Shown: one piece after another, positions 6,608 to 15,086 of the stretch
How the letters are laid out: every line of letters starts with the position of its first letter
How positions within the stretch are numbered: the stretch's first letter is position 1
Source: Lentisphaeria bacterium
Lineage (GTDB): Bacteria > Verrucomicrobiota > Lentisphaeria > Victivallales > UBA1829
Assembly: GCA_003526375.1 (NCBI GenBank)
Contig: DPDG01000031.1
Span: 16,641 to 33,265, forward strand
Reading direction: 5' to 3'
Length of the DNA: 16,625 nucleotides
Program-made: the position numbers and the translations under genes
Notes under the pieces: model-generated
Database searches by the model: none
Told to the model about the DNA's origin: nothing
Seen by the model: only the letters and a program-made list of their open reading frames with translations

Positions 6608-7312
6608 ATGAGAAGAAGACGTTTCACCTTAATCGAGTTGCTGATCGTAATTGCAATCATCGCGATTCTCGCTGCAATGCTGCTGTCTGCGTTGAATAAG
6701 GCAAAAGAAAAAGCCCGCAGCATCGTCTGTATCAACAATCTGAAACAGTTGGGGACTTCATTCCTGTTTTATGCCGATGATTCAAACGGTTATGTAAAAG
6801 CTCCCAGTTATTCCAATTTCTCTTGGATTCTTCTCAATACCGAGGAGCAATATGGCGGCAATCCTTATATTAAGACATTAGTGGAAAAAAAGAGTAAAAT
6901 ATTATATTGCCCTTCCGCACCGCTGAAACCGGACATGTATGATATTGTTGATGAAAAGAATCAATGTTACGGCATGGTTTTTGAAGTTACCAGTCTTCCC
7001 AAAGGAGTTTCGACCGCAATAAATCCGATTAACTACATAAAATTGTCAAGCGTCAAAAAACCGTCTTTGACAGCTCTGCTGGGAGATTCCCTTGCTAAAC
7101 CTTATCAGACGCAATATCCGGTGATTATTCCTCACTCTTTAATGTATCCATACAGTATCCGGCATAATTTAAGATCGAATCTATTCTTCATGGATGGCCA
7201 TGCCGAATCATGCGACAGAAATAAGTTCCTTGAAATAGCCAGAGGAGCTGAGTATCCGAATGAGGCGATTTACGCCAGTCTGCAAAACGGAGTGGTAATC
7301 CAGGCCAGGTAA
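6608..7312 (+). CDS. Type II secretion/type IV pilin-like pseudopilin with H-X9-DG motif
   Basis: 234 residues. The N-terminus MRRRRFTLIELL followed by a hydrophobic helix to about residue 28 is the prepilin pattern: F at +1 and the conserved E at +5 of the mature chain. The residue before the cleavage site is Arg, not the usual Gly. Next comes the common KAKEKARSIVCINNLKQLG segment of the helix shoulder. Near the C-terminus RHNLRSNLFFMDGHAE has H186 and D196-G197 exactly nine residues apart, the H-X9-DG hallmark of the large pseudopilin-like families of Planctomycetes and Lentisphaerae. It is anchored in the inner membrane with the globular part outside. AAGGAG lies 8 bases before the ATG. 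It sits between a regulator and a secreted hydrolase-like gene, so a role in carbohydrate capture or secretion is inferred; the biochemical function is unknown. Confidence 0.88.
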   Translation: MRRRRFTLIELLIVIAIIAILAAMLLSALNKAKEKARSIVCINNLKQLGTSFLFYADDSNGYVKAPSYSNFSWILLNTEEQYGGNPYIKTLVEKKSKILYCPSAPLKPDMYDIVDEKNQCYGMVFEVTSLPKGVSTAINPINYIKLSSVKKPSLTALLGDSLAKPYQTQYPVIIPHSLMYPYSIRHNLRSNLFFMDGHAESCDRNKFLEIARGAEYPNEAIYASLQNGVVIQAR

Positions 7313-7343
7313 AAACAGCAAACAAATCAGGAATCCAGGAAAA

Positions 7344-10300
7344 ATGATAAAAAAGTATGAAGCGATGCAAAAATATTGGAATTTCCGGAATCTGTTCCTC
7401 TACATTGCTATATGCTGCGGTCTGCATGGATCTGCTGAAGAAGCGAATACGTCAGGACTGGTCGGTCGGTCCGAACTTGTCATTGACGCAGGTAAAAGCG
7501 CTCCTAACGGATATGTGTTTTTCACCAATAATCCACGGAATTATACCGGAATAGTAAATTATGCAGTCTCCAGTGAAGGGTGCATCGGTATTCGTGGAAA
7601 GGAAAAAGACGGAAATTTTGGTTCATGGGAAGTACGGCCTGCGGTAAAATTATCACCCGGAGGACCATATCAAGCAAGCGTAAGTGTCAAACACTCAGGA
7701 TTTCCGGCAGGAAATCATATTGGAATTGAGATTTTCAGCTTTGACGCCAGCGGAAAGCCAACACTGCTGGCACATATATTACACAGAAATCAACTTATTG
7801 GAAAATGGCACACGATCACCGGCGATTTTACTGTCCCCCCGGATTCAGTCAGTTTGCGCATCCGTCTGGATTTGACGTGTCAGGGCGAAGTTTTTTTCAA
7901 AGATTTTCGCCTGGAGAATACCACTGAGTCCAAAAAAGCTGTTTCTTTTGCCAGATCGCCAATATTATCGTGGGCAGGCGGGTGGATACCAAGACCTGAT
8001 ACCATTGTATCTAATCTCATGCCAACCATAATCCGAACCATAGATGGTTCACATGTCAGAAAAAGTGAGCCGTTTTTTGCAAAGGAATCAGAAAACATCA
8101 TCACATTTACCTTCAATGGCGAAGCCGGCGAAGTTCGCGCCATGAGTTGGGAAAAAACTCTTGAGTGTCCCAGAATTATGGAAAATATGCGGTATTACAC
8201 CATCAGGTATCGAGGAAAAGGAATCCTGCGGGTTGCTCCTGTCGAAGGAGTGGTTCAATTGAAAGGCACAGATACGGCAGGAAAGACATTAAAGCAGAAT
8301 TTATTGAATACGGCAACAGTATTCGATGACGGAGAATTTCATACGGTAACAGGCCTGATTCCGGAAGGAATCACTGTAAACGGGATACAGGTGAATCTGA
8401 AAACCAATCATTCTCAAGCACAACTTGAACTTGCAGGAATAGAATTCACGCCGCAACTGCCGTTATCGGAGTGTGCAGTCAGAGCTCCGCAGGCAGGTTT
8501 TCATTACATTTCTATCGACAAGCAATTCAATACATCCTTAAACTCGCTTTATCAGAGAGGGCTGGAAAAATACGGTTTTCTGCAAGATGCCCTGCCAAAT
8601 TTCTCCGTATCGGAAATCTGCTGGGCAGGAATACCGTTCCATGTCAGAACAACAGGCAATAATCTGATCCAACCGCCATTCGATGACTCTGCAAATCGCA
8701 AGACATTTCCTTTTCTCGGAGAAACGGGAACACGCAAAAATATAGCGCCGATCTCCCGGCAGGACAAGATCGTGCTTTCTGTAGGGAAGCGTGCCCGTGA
8801 AGCTTATCTGCTGCTTTTCGGCATTAATAATCCCGCACAGAATCGTTTTGCATTGCCGCATCGTCCGCTGCGGCTTGATGATATGGAAAATTTCCATGTC
8901 GAATTGTCATACGCCGATGGCTCCCGGTCCACAGTATTTCCATATTCTGTAGAAAACAAGGCATTCTATATTTCCGGACGTACTGCCGGTGCTTATGCCG
9001 TGGCATTGAATCCGGAATTGGAATTGAAAGACCTGATCTTGCATTTCCCCTCTTACGAAATCAACTTTTATTTGGCTGCTCTGACATTGGCAGAAAACGG
9101 GAGAATATTGGATTTTATCCGTAATCCGGCACCCGCAGCGGAACTTGCGCCGGTCTTGCCGCGAGAACAGAAGGCAAATATATCTCTTTCCAATGGACGG
9201 TTGTGCATCGGAAAATTCAGCTTTGATTTACGGAACGGACTGGAAACAGGAAAAGTTCCCGGCGCCGATCTGCATCCTGCTTCTGGTTTGCTGTTCAAAT
9301 TAGGCAATGACTACTTTACCGGACGGTGTTTCACTATGGAAAAAGCGGTCGTCGACGATGAAAAAGCAGATATCCGGCTGCGGGGAAATGTCAATGGAAT
9401 TCGGGAACTGTCCGTGTCATTGCGTTTGCGTCCGGGAAAAACAGGTGATCTGATATGGTCCGGCTCAATACAGAACAACGGGACAAAAGCGGTTGCTGTA
9501 TCAGGGGCGATTGGTGCAATTCAGGATTTGAAGATCGGCAGCGCCTGCGACGACAGAATATTTTTTCCCCGTTCCCGTGCAGAAATATCCGAACGCAATG
9601 CCACTTATCGCGCCGCCTATGGACTGGAGTTTCTGCATATGTTTTTTGATTTTTACAATCCGGCAGAAAAAAAGGGATTCATGATACTGTGCGATAATCG
9701 CGACCATGCGAAAAACGAATATCGCGCCGCCAAACGGAACGAGGGGATGTCCGGAGCCGTCTATTTGCAGGAACATTTTGCCGAATTGAAACCCGGTCAG
9801 ACTCGCCAGCTTCCTGAGATCCGCTGGCAGCCACATGATGGAGACTGGCATTCAGCAATGATGATCTACCGCCGCTTTCTTGACAGCTTCTATCAACCGG
9901 TTAAGTCTCAAAATAAAGATTATTTTCTGAATACATTCGTCAACACCTGTTATCACACAACACATACTCTTGCATGGAGTTTCTTCAAAGTTCCGCCGAT
10001 TCTGTCCAAAGACAAGTCAAGGTATCATATTGACGAAGTGTTAAATTTTGAGAAAAAACATCTTGGCCGCAAACCTGACTTTGTTCATTTATGGTGGTCA
10101 TTCAGTGACGATAAAAAACGTTTTCAGTATGGCAACTGGTCCAGCGAACCATTTTACAGGCAAGCGGGCGGATTGCAAAAATTCCGCGAGGCAATCCGGC
10201 ATTTCCAGGATGAAACACAGATTCCCGTTTCCCTATACACCATCAGCGACCGCTGCATGAATGAAGACATGCCTCAAGGATTTTCTGTAAAAGAATCGGC

Positions 10301-11204
10301 GCTTACCTATCCCAACGGCAGTCTGATGGCAAATGACAAAGAAACTTATACCTGTCTCAATTATGATGCATGGGTCAATTATGCCGTTGCCGACTTGACC
10401 AGGCTGATGAATGATACCGGGGCAAAAATACTTTATTCGGATGTAATCAGTTCCTTTAACGGCACCAGATGTTACAATTACTCCCATGGACATGAAGTTC
10501 CCTCCAACTCCATAAAAGGGGACGTCAAATTCATAAGCCGGCTGCGGGCGGCATTACCGGATGACGTTGCCCTGTGGACCGAATATGGGTTGCCCGACTC
10601 GGCATCCGCTTACAGCGACGGTTTTATTTCTTATTATTTCATGGAACTGAACGAACATTTCGCACCTGTTTACGATATCGACGACCGGAAGAACAAGACG
10701 GAATTCGAGGCTCCGTTTGCAGCGATACGCTATCTCCTGCCTTATTATAAATTATTCGGACTGCCAACCGGTCTTGAGGCGGGCAACAAACCATCGCAAG
10801 TTGATTATATCTTCTTTAACGGTGAAGTTTTTCATGAAGTCAGTTGGTTCATGCATGAAAGCAATGTCCGTGAAAGAGTCAATCGCGCTTTGGCAATCAA
10901 GGATCGTTACAGAGATTGTTTCCTGACGGCAAATCCGGAACCGAGAGTCCCGACTTTAACCGGAAATGTTTATGCAAATCGTTTTTCCGGTGCAGGCAGA
11001 ACGGTATGGACATTGTTCAACGCCGCTCCGGTGGCACGTTCCGGCAACATATTGGCTGTTCCGCATATTAACGGCGCAACGTATCGGGATTTGTGGAATA
11101 ATACTCCACTGACACCGGAAATCCGGGATGGAATGGCTGTCTTATCCCTGACGCTGCCGCCACAGGGAATCGGAGCCGTTTCGCAGGAATGCAAAAAGCA
11201 ATAA
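7344..11204 (+). CDS. Large secreted multidomain protein, probable glycoside hydrolase of an uncharacterised family
   Basis: 1286 residues. The N-terminus has a type I signal peptide (hydrophobic NLFLYIAICCGLHGSA, cleavage likely after A31; no proper lipobox). Residues about 45-195 look like a carbohydrate-binding beta-sandwich ending VFFKDFRLEN, and a second similar module spans about 240-385. A beta-rich middle follows. From about 858 (KDYFLNTFVN) a barrel-like region has HLWWSF, IPVSLYTISDR, AKILYSDVISS (D1033) and VALWTEYG (E1080), candidates for catalytic acids, and a small C-terminal beta domain (VWTLFNA...). The arrangement resembles DUF6259-type proteins, but this is from memory. It should act in the periplasm or outside. 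AGGA at 7329-7332 is spaced 11 bases from the ATG; an in-frame ATG at 7365 gives an equally good signal peptide. Third positions are more A/T-rich than in the genes to its right. Confidence 0.65.
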   Translation: MIKKYEAMQKYWNFRNLFLYIAICCGLHGSAEEANTSGLVGRSELVIDAGKSAPNGYVFFTNNPRNYTGIVNYAVSSEGCIGIRGKEKDGNFGSWEVRPAVKLSPGGPYQASVSVKHSGFPAGNHIGIEIFSFDASGKPTLLAHILHRNQLIGKWHTITGDFTVPPDSVSLRIRLDLTCQGEVFFKDFRLENTTESKKAVSFARSPILSWAGGWIPRPDTIVSNLMPTIIRTIDGSHVRKSEPFFAKESENIITFTFNGEAGEVRAMSWEKTLECPRIMENMRYYTIRYRGKGILRVAPVEGVVQLKGTDTAGKTLKQNLLNTATVFDDGEFHTVTGLIPEGITVNGIQVNLKTNHSQAQLELAGIEFTPQLPLSECAVRAPQAGFHYISIDKQFNTSLNSLYQRGLEKYGFLQDALPNFSVSEICWAGIPFHVRTTGNNLIQPPFDDSANRKTFPFLGETGTRKNIAPISRQDKIVLSVGKRAREAYLLLFGINNPAQNRFALPHRPLRLDDMENFHVELSYADGSRSTVFPYSVENKAFYISGRTAGAYAVALNPELELKDLILHFPSYEINFYLAALTLAENGRILDFIRNPAPAAELAPVLPREQKANISLSNGRLCIGKFSFDLRNGLETGKVPGADLHPASGLLFKLGNDYFTGRCFTMEKAVVDDEKADIRLRGNVNGIRELSVSLRLRPGKTGDLIWSGSIQNNGTKAVAVSGAIGAIQDLKIGSACDDRIFFPRSRAEISERNATYRAAYGLEFLHMFFDFYNPAEKKGFMILCDNRDHAKNEYRAAKRNEGMSGAVYLQEHFAELKPGQTRQLPEIRWQPHDGDWHSAMMIYRRFLDSFYQPVKSQNKDYFLNTFVNTCYHTTHTLAWSFFKVPPILSKDKSRYHIDEVLNFEKKHLGRKPDFVHLWWSFSDDKKRFQYGNWSSEPFYRQAGGLQKFREAIRHFQDETQIPVSLYTISDRCMNEDMPQGFSVKESALTYPNGSLMANDKETYTCLNYDAWVNYAVADLTRLMNDTGAKILYSDVISSFNGTRCYNYSHGHEVPSNSIKGDVKFISRLRAALPDDVALWTEYGLPDSASAYSDGFISYYFMELNEHFAPVYDIDDRKNKTEFEAPFAAIRYLLPYYKLFGLPTGLEAGNKPSQVDYIFFNGEVFHEVSWFMHESNVRERVNRALAIKDRYRDCFLTANPEPRVPTLTGNVYANRFSGAGRTVWTLFNAAPVARSGNILAVPHINGATYRDLWNNTPLTPEIRDGMAVLSLTLPPQGIGAVSQECKKQ

Positions 11205-11238
11205 AACGGATTCATACTTACAGGAGTCAGAACAGAAT

Positions 11239-13041
11239 ATGAAGTTATTATGGATGCAGCCGCAGGAAAATACGGCGGAACCTTACATCGTTGTTTATCG
11301 GTGCCGTTTTTCCCTGCCGGAAGCCACAACTCTCTCGTTCCGGTTCAGTGCGGATGAACGGGCGCAGATATTTCTGGACGAGAGGCGGATAGCGGACGGA
11401 CCGGAACGCGGAGTTCCGGAACGGTGGTATTATCAGAACGGAACTGTCCATGCCGGATGCGGGGCACATGTCCTGACGGCACGGGTGATCTGTTTCGGGA
11501 AAAAACTGCGTGCCTATGCACAGATGTCGATCCGTCATGGATTCCATATTGAAGATTTCAGCGGACATCTGCGGAACTGGGAGTATCAGATTGAGTCGGG
11601 ATGTCATTTCGAGTATCCCTACCCTGACTGGGCAAGTTTTCCGCGCGTCAATCTGGATTTGTCTTACAACAGAGATATTCTTTCCGGCAGGGGCGGTATA
11701 TGGCGGTCCGTCGCATATTTCGAGGATGAACGTGTTCTCCATGCGCCGGATCTGCCGCCGATGCGTTATGAGGAGGTCACGCCGGACAGACAAGAAGGAA
11801 ATCTGCTGTTCTTTCGGCAATATCTCTGCGCATGGGCGCACTACCGTTTCACCGGACACGGGCGCGTCAAAATCCGCTGGGCGGAGACTCCTTACCTGAC
11901 GGAGGATTTTGATCCGATTCAATTAAAAGGAAAGAAAGGCAGACGGAATGGAACACATCTCATCGGAAATTATGATATATTTGATGTCAACGGAGAACTG
12001 ACCTGGCATGACTACTGGTGGCGCGCCGGGCATTATGTCGAGATCGTGACGGAAGGCGATGTCCATTATGAAGCGCATTTTCACAGGACGGGATACCCCT
12101 ACCCTGTTTACAAAGGGGATTCGAAGCTCTGCCGCATGGCTTACGAGACACTTCAGGCATGTTCGCATGAAACTTATATGGATTGTCCATACTATGAACA
12201 GCTTATGTATATCGGAGATTCCCGTCTGGAGGCTCTTTGCACATATGAGATCACAGACGACCACCGGCTTCCGGCAAAAGCTCTGCGCCTCCTGTCGCTT
12301 TCACAGTTGCCGGACGGGGCTCTGCGTTCGCAGTATCCCTCGAAATCCATGCAGGTGATTCCGTCTTTCATGCTGGTTTATCTGCTGATGTTTCATGACT
12401 ATTACCACATTCACGGGCGTGATGAGCTGGTTGAGGAGCTTCTTCCGCGGGTCGGCAGGCTTCTTGATTATCTGCTGGCACACAGAGAAAACGGGCTTCT
12501 CGCCCTGCCCGGCTGGAACTTCATCGACTGGTGCGCGTCATGGAATCAGGGGACGCCTCCCGGCGGGGAACCGGACAGCATTCTGAACTGGCTTTTCGCA
12601 CTGGCGCTCCAGCGGCTTGCGGAAGTGAACGTGCGCCCCGGTCTTCAGGAGTGCGCACAGGAGTTGAAGCGGATCATTCATGCCCGTTATTACAATCCTG
12701 AGGCGGGGCTGTATGCAATCGACCTGCAGAAGCGGTATTATTCCGAACATCCGCAAGTGCTTGCCCTGCTGGTTGATCCATACGCGCCCGTCATTCCGGG
12801 ATTGAGAAAATATGAGCTTGTGCAGTGCAGTATCTACTTCTCCTTCTATTATCTGGAAGCGTGCCGTCTGTGCGGGCTTGACGATCTTGCGGAAAAACGC
12901 ATCGGCAGGTGGAGGGCATTGCAGGAGGAGGGGCTGACCACATTCCCCGAAGAATTCGAAAATCCACGCTCGGACTGCCATGCGTGGAGCTCCCATATTC
13001 TGTATCATCTGCTCCGGCAGGAAGCCGCCGTCGGCAGTTGA
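11239..13041 (+). CDS. GH78-like alpha-L-rhamnosidase
   Basis: About 600 residues without a signal peptide, so cytoplasmic. The N-terminal half (to about 290) is a pair of beta-sandwich domains; FRFSADERAQIFLDERRIADGPERG is like the N-terminal domain of rhamnosidases that holds 'DGxxVxxGP'. The (alpha/alpha)6 barrel starts near 295. Its signature DCPYYEQLMYIGD (315-327) lines up with the GH78 motif DCPxRExLGWTGD: D315, E320 and D327 fall at the positions of the catalytic and binding acids of Bacillus RhaB. Near the end TTFPEEFENP...CHAWSSH supplies the expected Glu and His. GH78 enzymes cleave terminal alpha-L-rhamnose. AGGAG lies 12 bases before the ATG, 34 bases after the previous stop; it is the last gene of the operon and converges on the glycosyltransferase gene. 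Family assignment is firm, substrate less so. Confidence 0.78.
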   Translation: MKLLWMQPQENTAEPYIVVYRCRFSLPEATTLSFRFSADERAQIFLDERRIADGPERGVPERWYYQNGTVHAGCGAHVLTARVICFGKKLRAYAQMSIRHGFHIEDFSGHLRNWEYQIESGCHFEYPYPDWASFPRVNLDLSYNRDILSGRGGIWRSVAYFEDERVLHAPDLPPMRYEEVTPDRQEGNLLFFRQYLCAWAHYRFTGHGRVKIRWAETPYLTEDFDPIQLKGKKGRRNGTHLIGNYDIFDVNGELTWHDYWWRAGHYVEIVTEGDVHYEAHFHRTGYPYPVYKGDSKLCRMAYETLQACSHETYMDCPYYEQLMYIGDSRLEALCTYEITDDHRLPAKALRLLSLSQLPDGALRSQYPSKSMQVIPSFMLVYLLMFHDYYHIHGRDELVEELLPRVGRLLDYLLAHRENGLLALPGWNFIDWCASWNQGTPPGGEPDSILNWLFALALQRLAEVNVRPGLQECAQELKRIIHARYYNPEAGLYAIDLQKRYYSEHPQVLALLVDPYAPVIPGLRKYELVQCSIYFSFYYLEACRLCGLDDLAEKRIGRWRALQEEGLTTFPEEFENPRSDCHAWSSHILYHLLRQEAAVGS

Positions 13042-13051
13042 CGGAATCAGT
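13028..13051 (+). terminator. Weak hairpin at the convergent junction
   Basis: CCGTC (13028-13032) and GACGG (13040-13044) form a 5-bp stem over the rhamnosidase stop codon, followed by AATCAGTTTTT. Only 5 bases separate the two convergent stop codons, so any terminator must overlap coding sequence. The stem is short and the call is weak. Confidence 0.25.
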
Positions 13052-15086
13052 TTTTCTGAAAATCTTCCAGCAGGAAACGCGCCTGCGCGGAATCGGGATT
13101 CAGGCGCAGAGCCTCATGCAGAGCATTCAGCGCTTCCGCTTTGTTTCCTGCAAGGAAATTCGCCAGTGCAAGATTGATACGCAGACGGTCATTTCCCGGC
13201 TCCAGCGCACATGCTTTGCGGAAAAGACGGACTGCTTCCGCATAATCTTTCTCCGCAAGAGCGAGGGTTCCGAAGTTATTCAAAGCTTTCCGGTGCGACG
13301 GGACAAGAGACAACGCTTTCCGGTAGTAATCTTTCGCTTTTGCCGTATCGCCGCGCGCATGGAACAAACGCCCTGTGTTGTAATCCAGATCCGCCATTCC
13401 AGCATCGCTGTTCGCCAGCGTGCGCGCTTTCTCAAAACAACGCTCCGCCTCCTGCCACTGTTTCGCGTCCAGCAGAAGCGCGCCCTGATTCATATATCCC
13501 TGATACTGTTCCGGATATTCCTTCACTGCTTTCGCGAACCACATGGCGGCGGAGTCCGGTTCCCCTTTTGCGAGCATGACCTCCCCCAGCAGATTATAAC
13601 GGCGGTCGTTAAACAGCGGATGGTCGGAGCACGCAGCCAGTTGTTCTTCCGTTTTCTCCGTATCCCCTGCCCTCAGCCATGCTTCGGCAAGCAGCGTGCG
13701 CGCATAATTTTCCTCCAATGCCACATCTCTCCGATACGGGCAGAAGGTGACGATGCCCGTCAACAGCAGAGCCGCACACCAGAGCGCCGTCCGCCGCTTT
13801 GAAGAAAAACGGTCCGGCAGGGAACAGAGGAATAATGCCGCAAACACGCATAACGGCACAAACAGCGGCAGACGATACCGTCCCGCGGTCAGAAACAGAA
13901 TCTGCGAAGCGTAGAAGGCGGAGAAATAAAGAATGAACCATTTCATCCGATTGCGGAACACCGGTTCCGCGAGCCCGCAGAGCAACACCGGCAACCCCAG
14001 CAGAAGCAGGATTGAAAAACACCACTGAAACGCATAGCGGTGCAGAGTCAGTTCCCGCAGAACCGCAATATCCGACCATGTGGTGAACTCCTGTCCGCTC
14101 AGTGCCATGGTCGCTTTTTTCACGAGCCCGCCGAGAAAGTGGCGCGGATGGTGCGCCATATAATGCAACGCTTCTTTCAGGAAATAAGCATCGGTGGAAA
14201 TGCCGGATCTCTTTGCCTCGAAATCCGCGGCGCCGTGAACCTTTTCCCAGAGATATCCCGGCGGGATGCAGCAGGTGCCGGTCGCGGACGGGTTGTTCCC
14301 CAGATAATAGTTGAACCCGCTGTTCGCCTGAATGAAGACCGGTCTGCCGGCAATGCGGGTGTTCCATGCGGACACCGGAAGGACGATACATAAAAGAGGT
14401 ATGGCAAACAGGAAAACGCTTTTCAGTATTGCCTTCCACTTTTCCCGCCTCATATTCCAGAGCAGAAAAAGGAACAGTCCACCGCAGAAAATGACACTGG
14501 ACGGATGTGTGATCAAAGCAAGCGCGCAGAAAAGCCCCGACAGGCAAAACGCCGTATTCCGTTGAGACATCTCCGTCATTGCGGCAAAAAAGAGTCCCCA
14601 GAGAGTCAACACGATCATCAGCGGTTCGCTGATCAGCTCACATTGATAAACAGCCAGTGGCGGGTAAAGCCCCAGGAATAGAACGGAAAGATACGGCAGA
14701 AAACGTTTTCCCCCCGTATCCTCTTTCCATGTTTTCCGCAGAAGCAGGAACACAGGCAATGCAGTAAATACCATCAGAAGAACGCACTGGAGCAGACGTG
14801 CCGTGAAATACCCCATGGCAGAGAACTTCAGCAGAAGCGCCAGGAAAAAAGCATACAGCGGCGCATGAATCTGCACCGTCTCCGGCAGGAATTCACCGGA
14901 CAGAATCCGCATGGCATGTGCGTGATATTCCGAAACATCGGGACCGGTCACGCTGGAAAGCAGAGGCAGAGAGGCATAGTCCGCCAGGTGATATACGCGC
15001 AGAAACAGACCGGGCAGAAGCAGGAGAATAAAAATAAAAGCAGGGGATGCAAACAGTCTGTGCAGAAAATCCGGTTGACGGTTCAT
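13047..15086 (-). CDS. GT-C-fold membrane glycosyltransferase (PMT/ArnT-like) with C-terminal TPR domain
   Basis: 679 residues. The first ~445 contain about ten hydrophobic segments, starting with a helix near 14-31. An extracytoplasmic loop after TM1 carries GPDVSEYHAHAMRIL, matching the acidic catalytic loop of GT39/GT83-like enzymes. The next helix pair begins IHAPLYAFFLALLLK, close to the 'HPPLYPxxLAL' pattern, and NSGFNYYLGNNPSATG is a sequence seen in related membrane transferases with TPRs. Such enzymes move a sugar from a polyprenyl-phosphate carrier to an acceptor outside the inner membrane. Residues 460-679 form about six TPR units (e.g. AVRLFRKACALEPGNDRLRINLA). The start overlaps the phosphatase stop as ATGA with no clear Shine-Dalgarno, indicating translational coupling. 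The acceptor (protein, lipid or polysaccharide) is unknown. Confidence 0.8.
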   Translation of the reverse strand: MNRQPDFLHRLFASPAFIFILLLLPGLFLRVYHLADYASLPLLSSVTGPDVSEYHAHAMRILSGEFLPETVQIHAPLYAFFLALLLKFSAMGYFTARLLQCVLLMVFTALPVFLLLRKTWKEDTGGKRFLPYLSVLFLGLYPPLAVYQCELISEPLMIVLTLWGLFFAAMTEMSQRNTAFCLSGLFCALALITHPSSVIFCGGLFLFLLWNMRREKWKAILKSVFLFAIPLLCIVLPVSAWNTRIAGRPVFIQANSGFNYYLGNNPSATGTCCIPPGYLWEKVHGAADFEAKRSGISTDAYFLKEALHYMAHHPRHFLGGLVKKATMALSGQEFTTWSDIAVLRELTLHRYAFQWCFSILLLLGLPVLLCGLAEPVFRNRMKWFILYFSAFYASQILFLTAGRYRLPLFVPLCVFAALFLCSLPDRFSSKRRTALWCAALLLTGIVTFCPYRRDVALEENYARTLLAEAWLRAGDTEKTEEQLAACSDHPLFNDRRYNLLGEVMLAKGEPDSAAMWFAKAVKEYPEQYQGYMNQGALLLDAKQWQEAERCFEKARTLANSDAGMADLDYNTGRLFHARGDTAKAKDYYRKALSLVPSHRKALNNFGTLALAEKDYAEAVRLFRKACALEPGNDRLRINLALANFLAGNKAEALNALHEALRLNPDSAQARFLLEDFQKN

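Noticed and set aside
13609..14547. 312-residue frame on the minus strand inside the glycosyltransferase gene
   Set aside because: It is out of frame with a clear membrane transferase on the same strand; long only because of G/C-rich codons.
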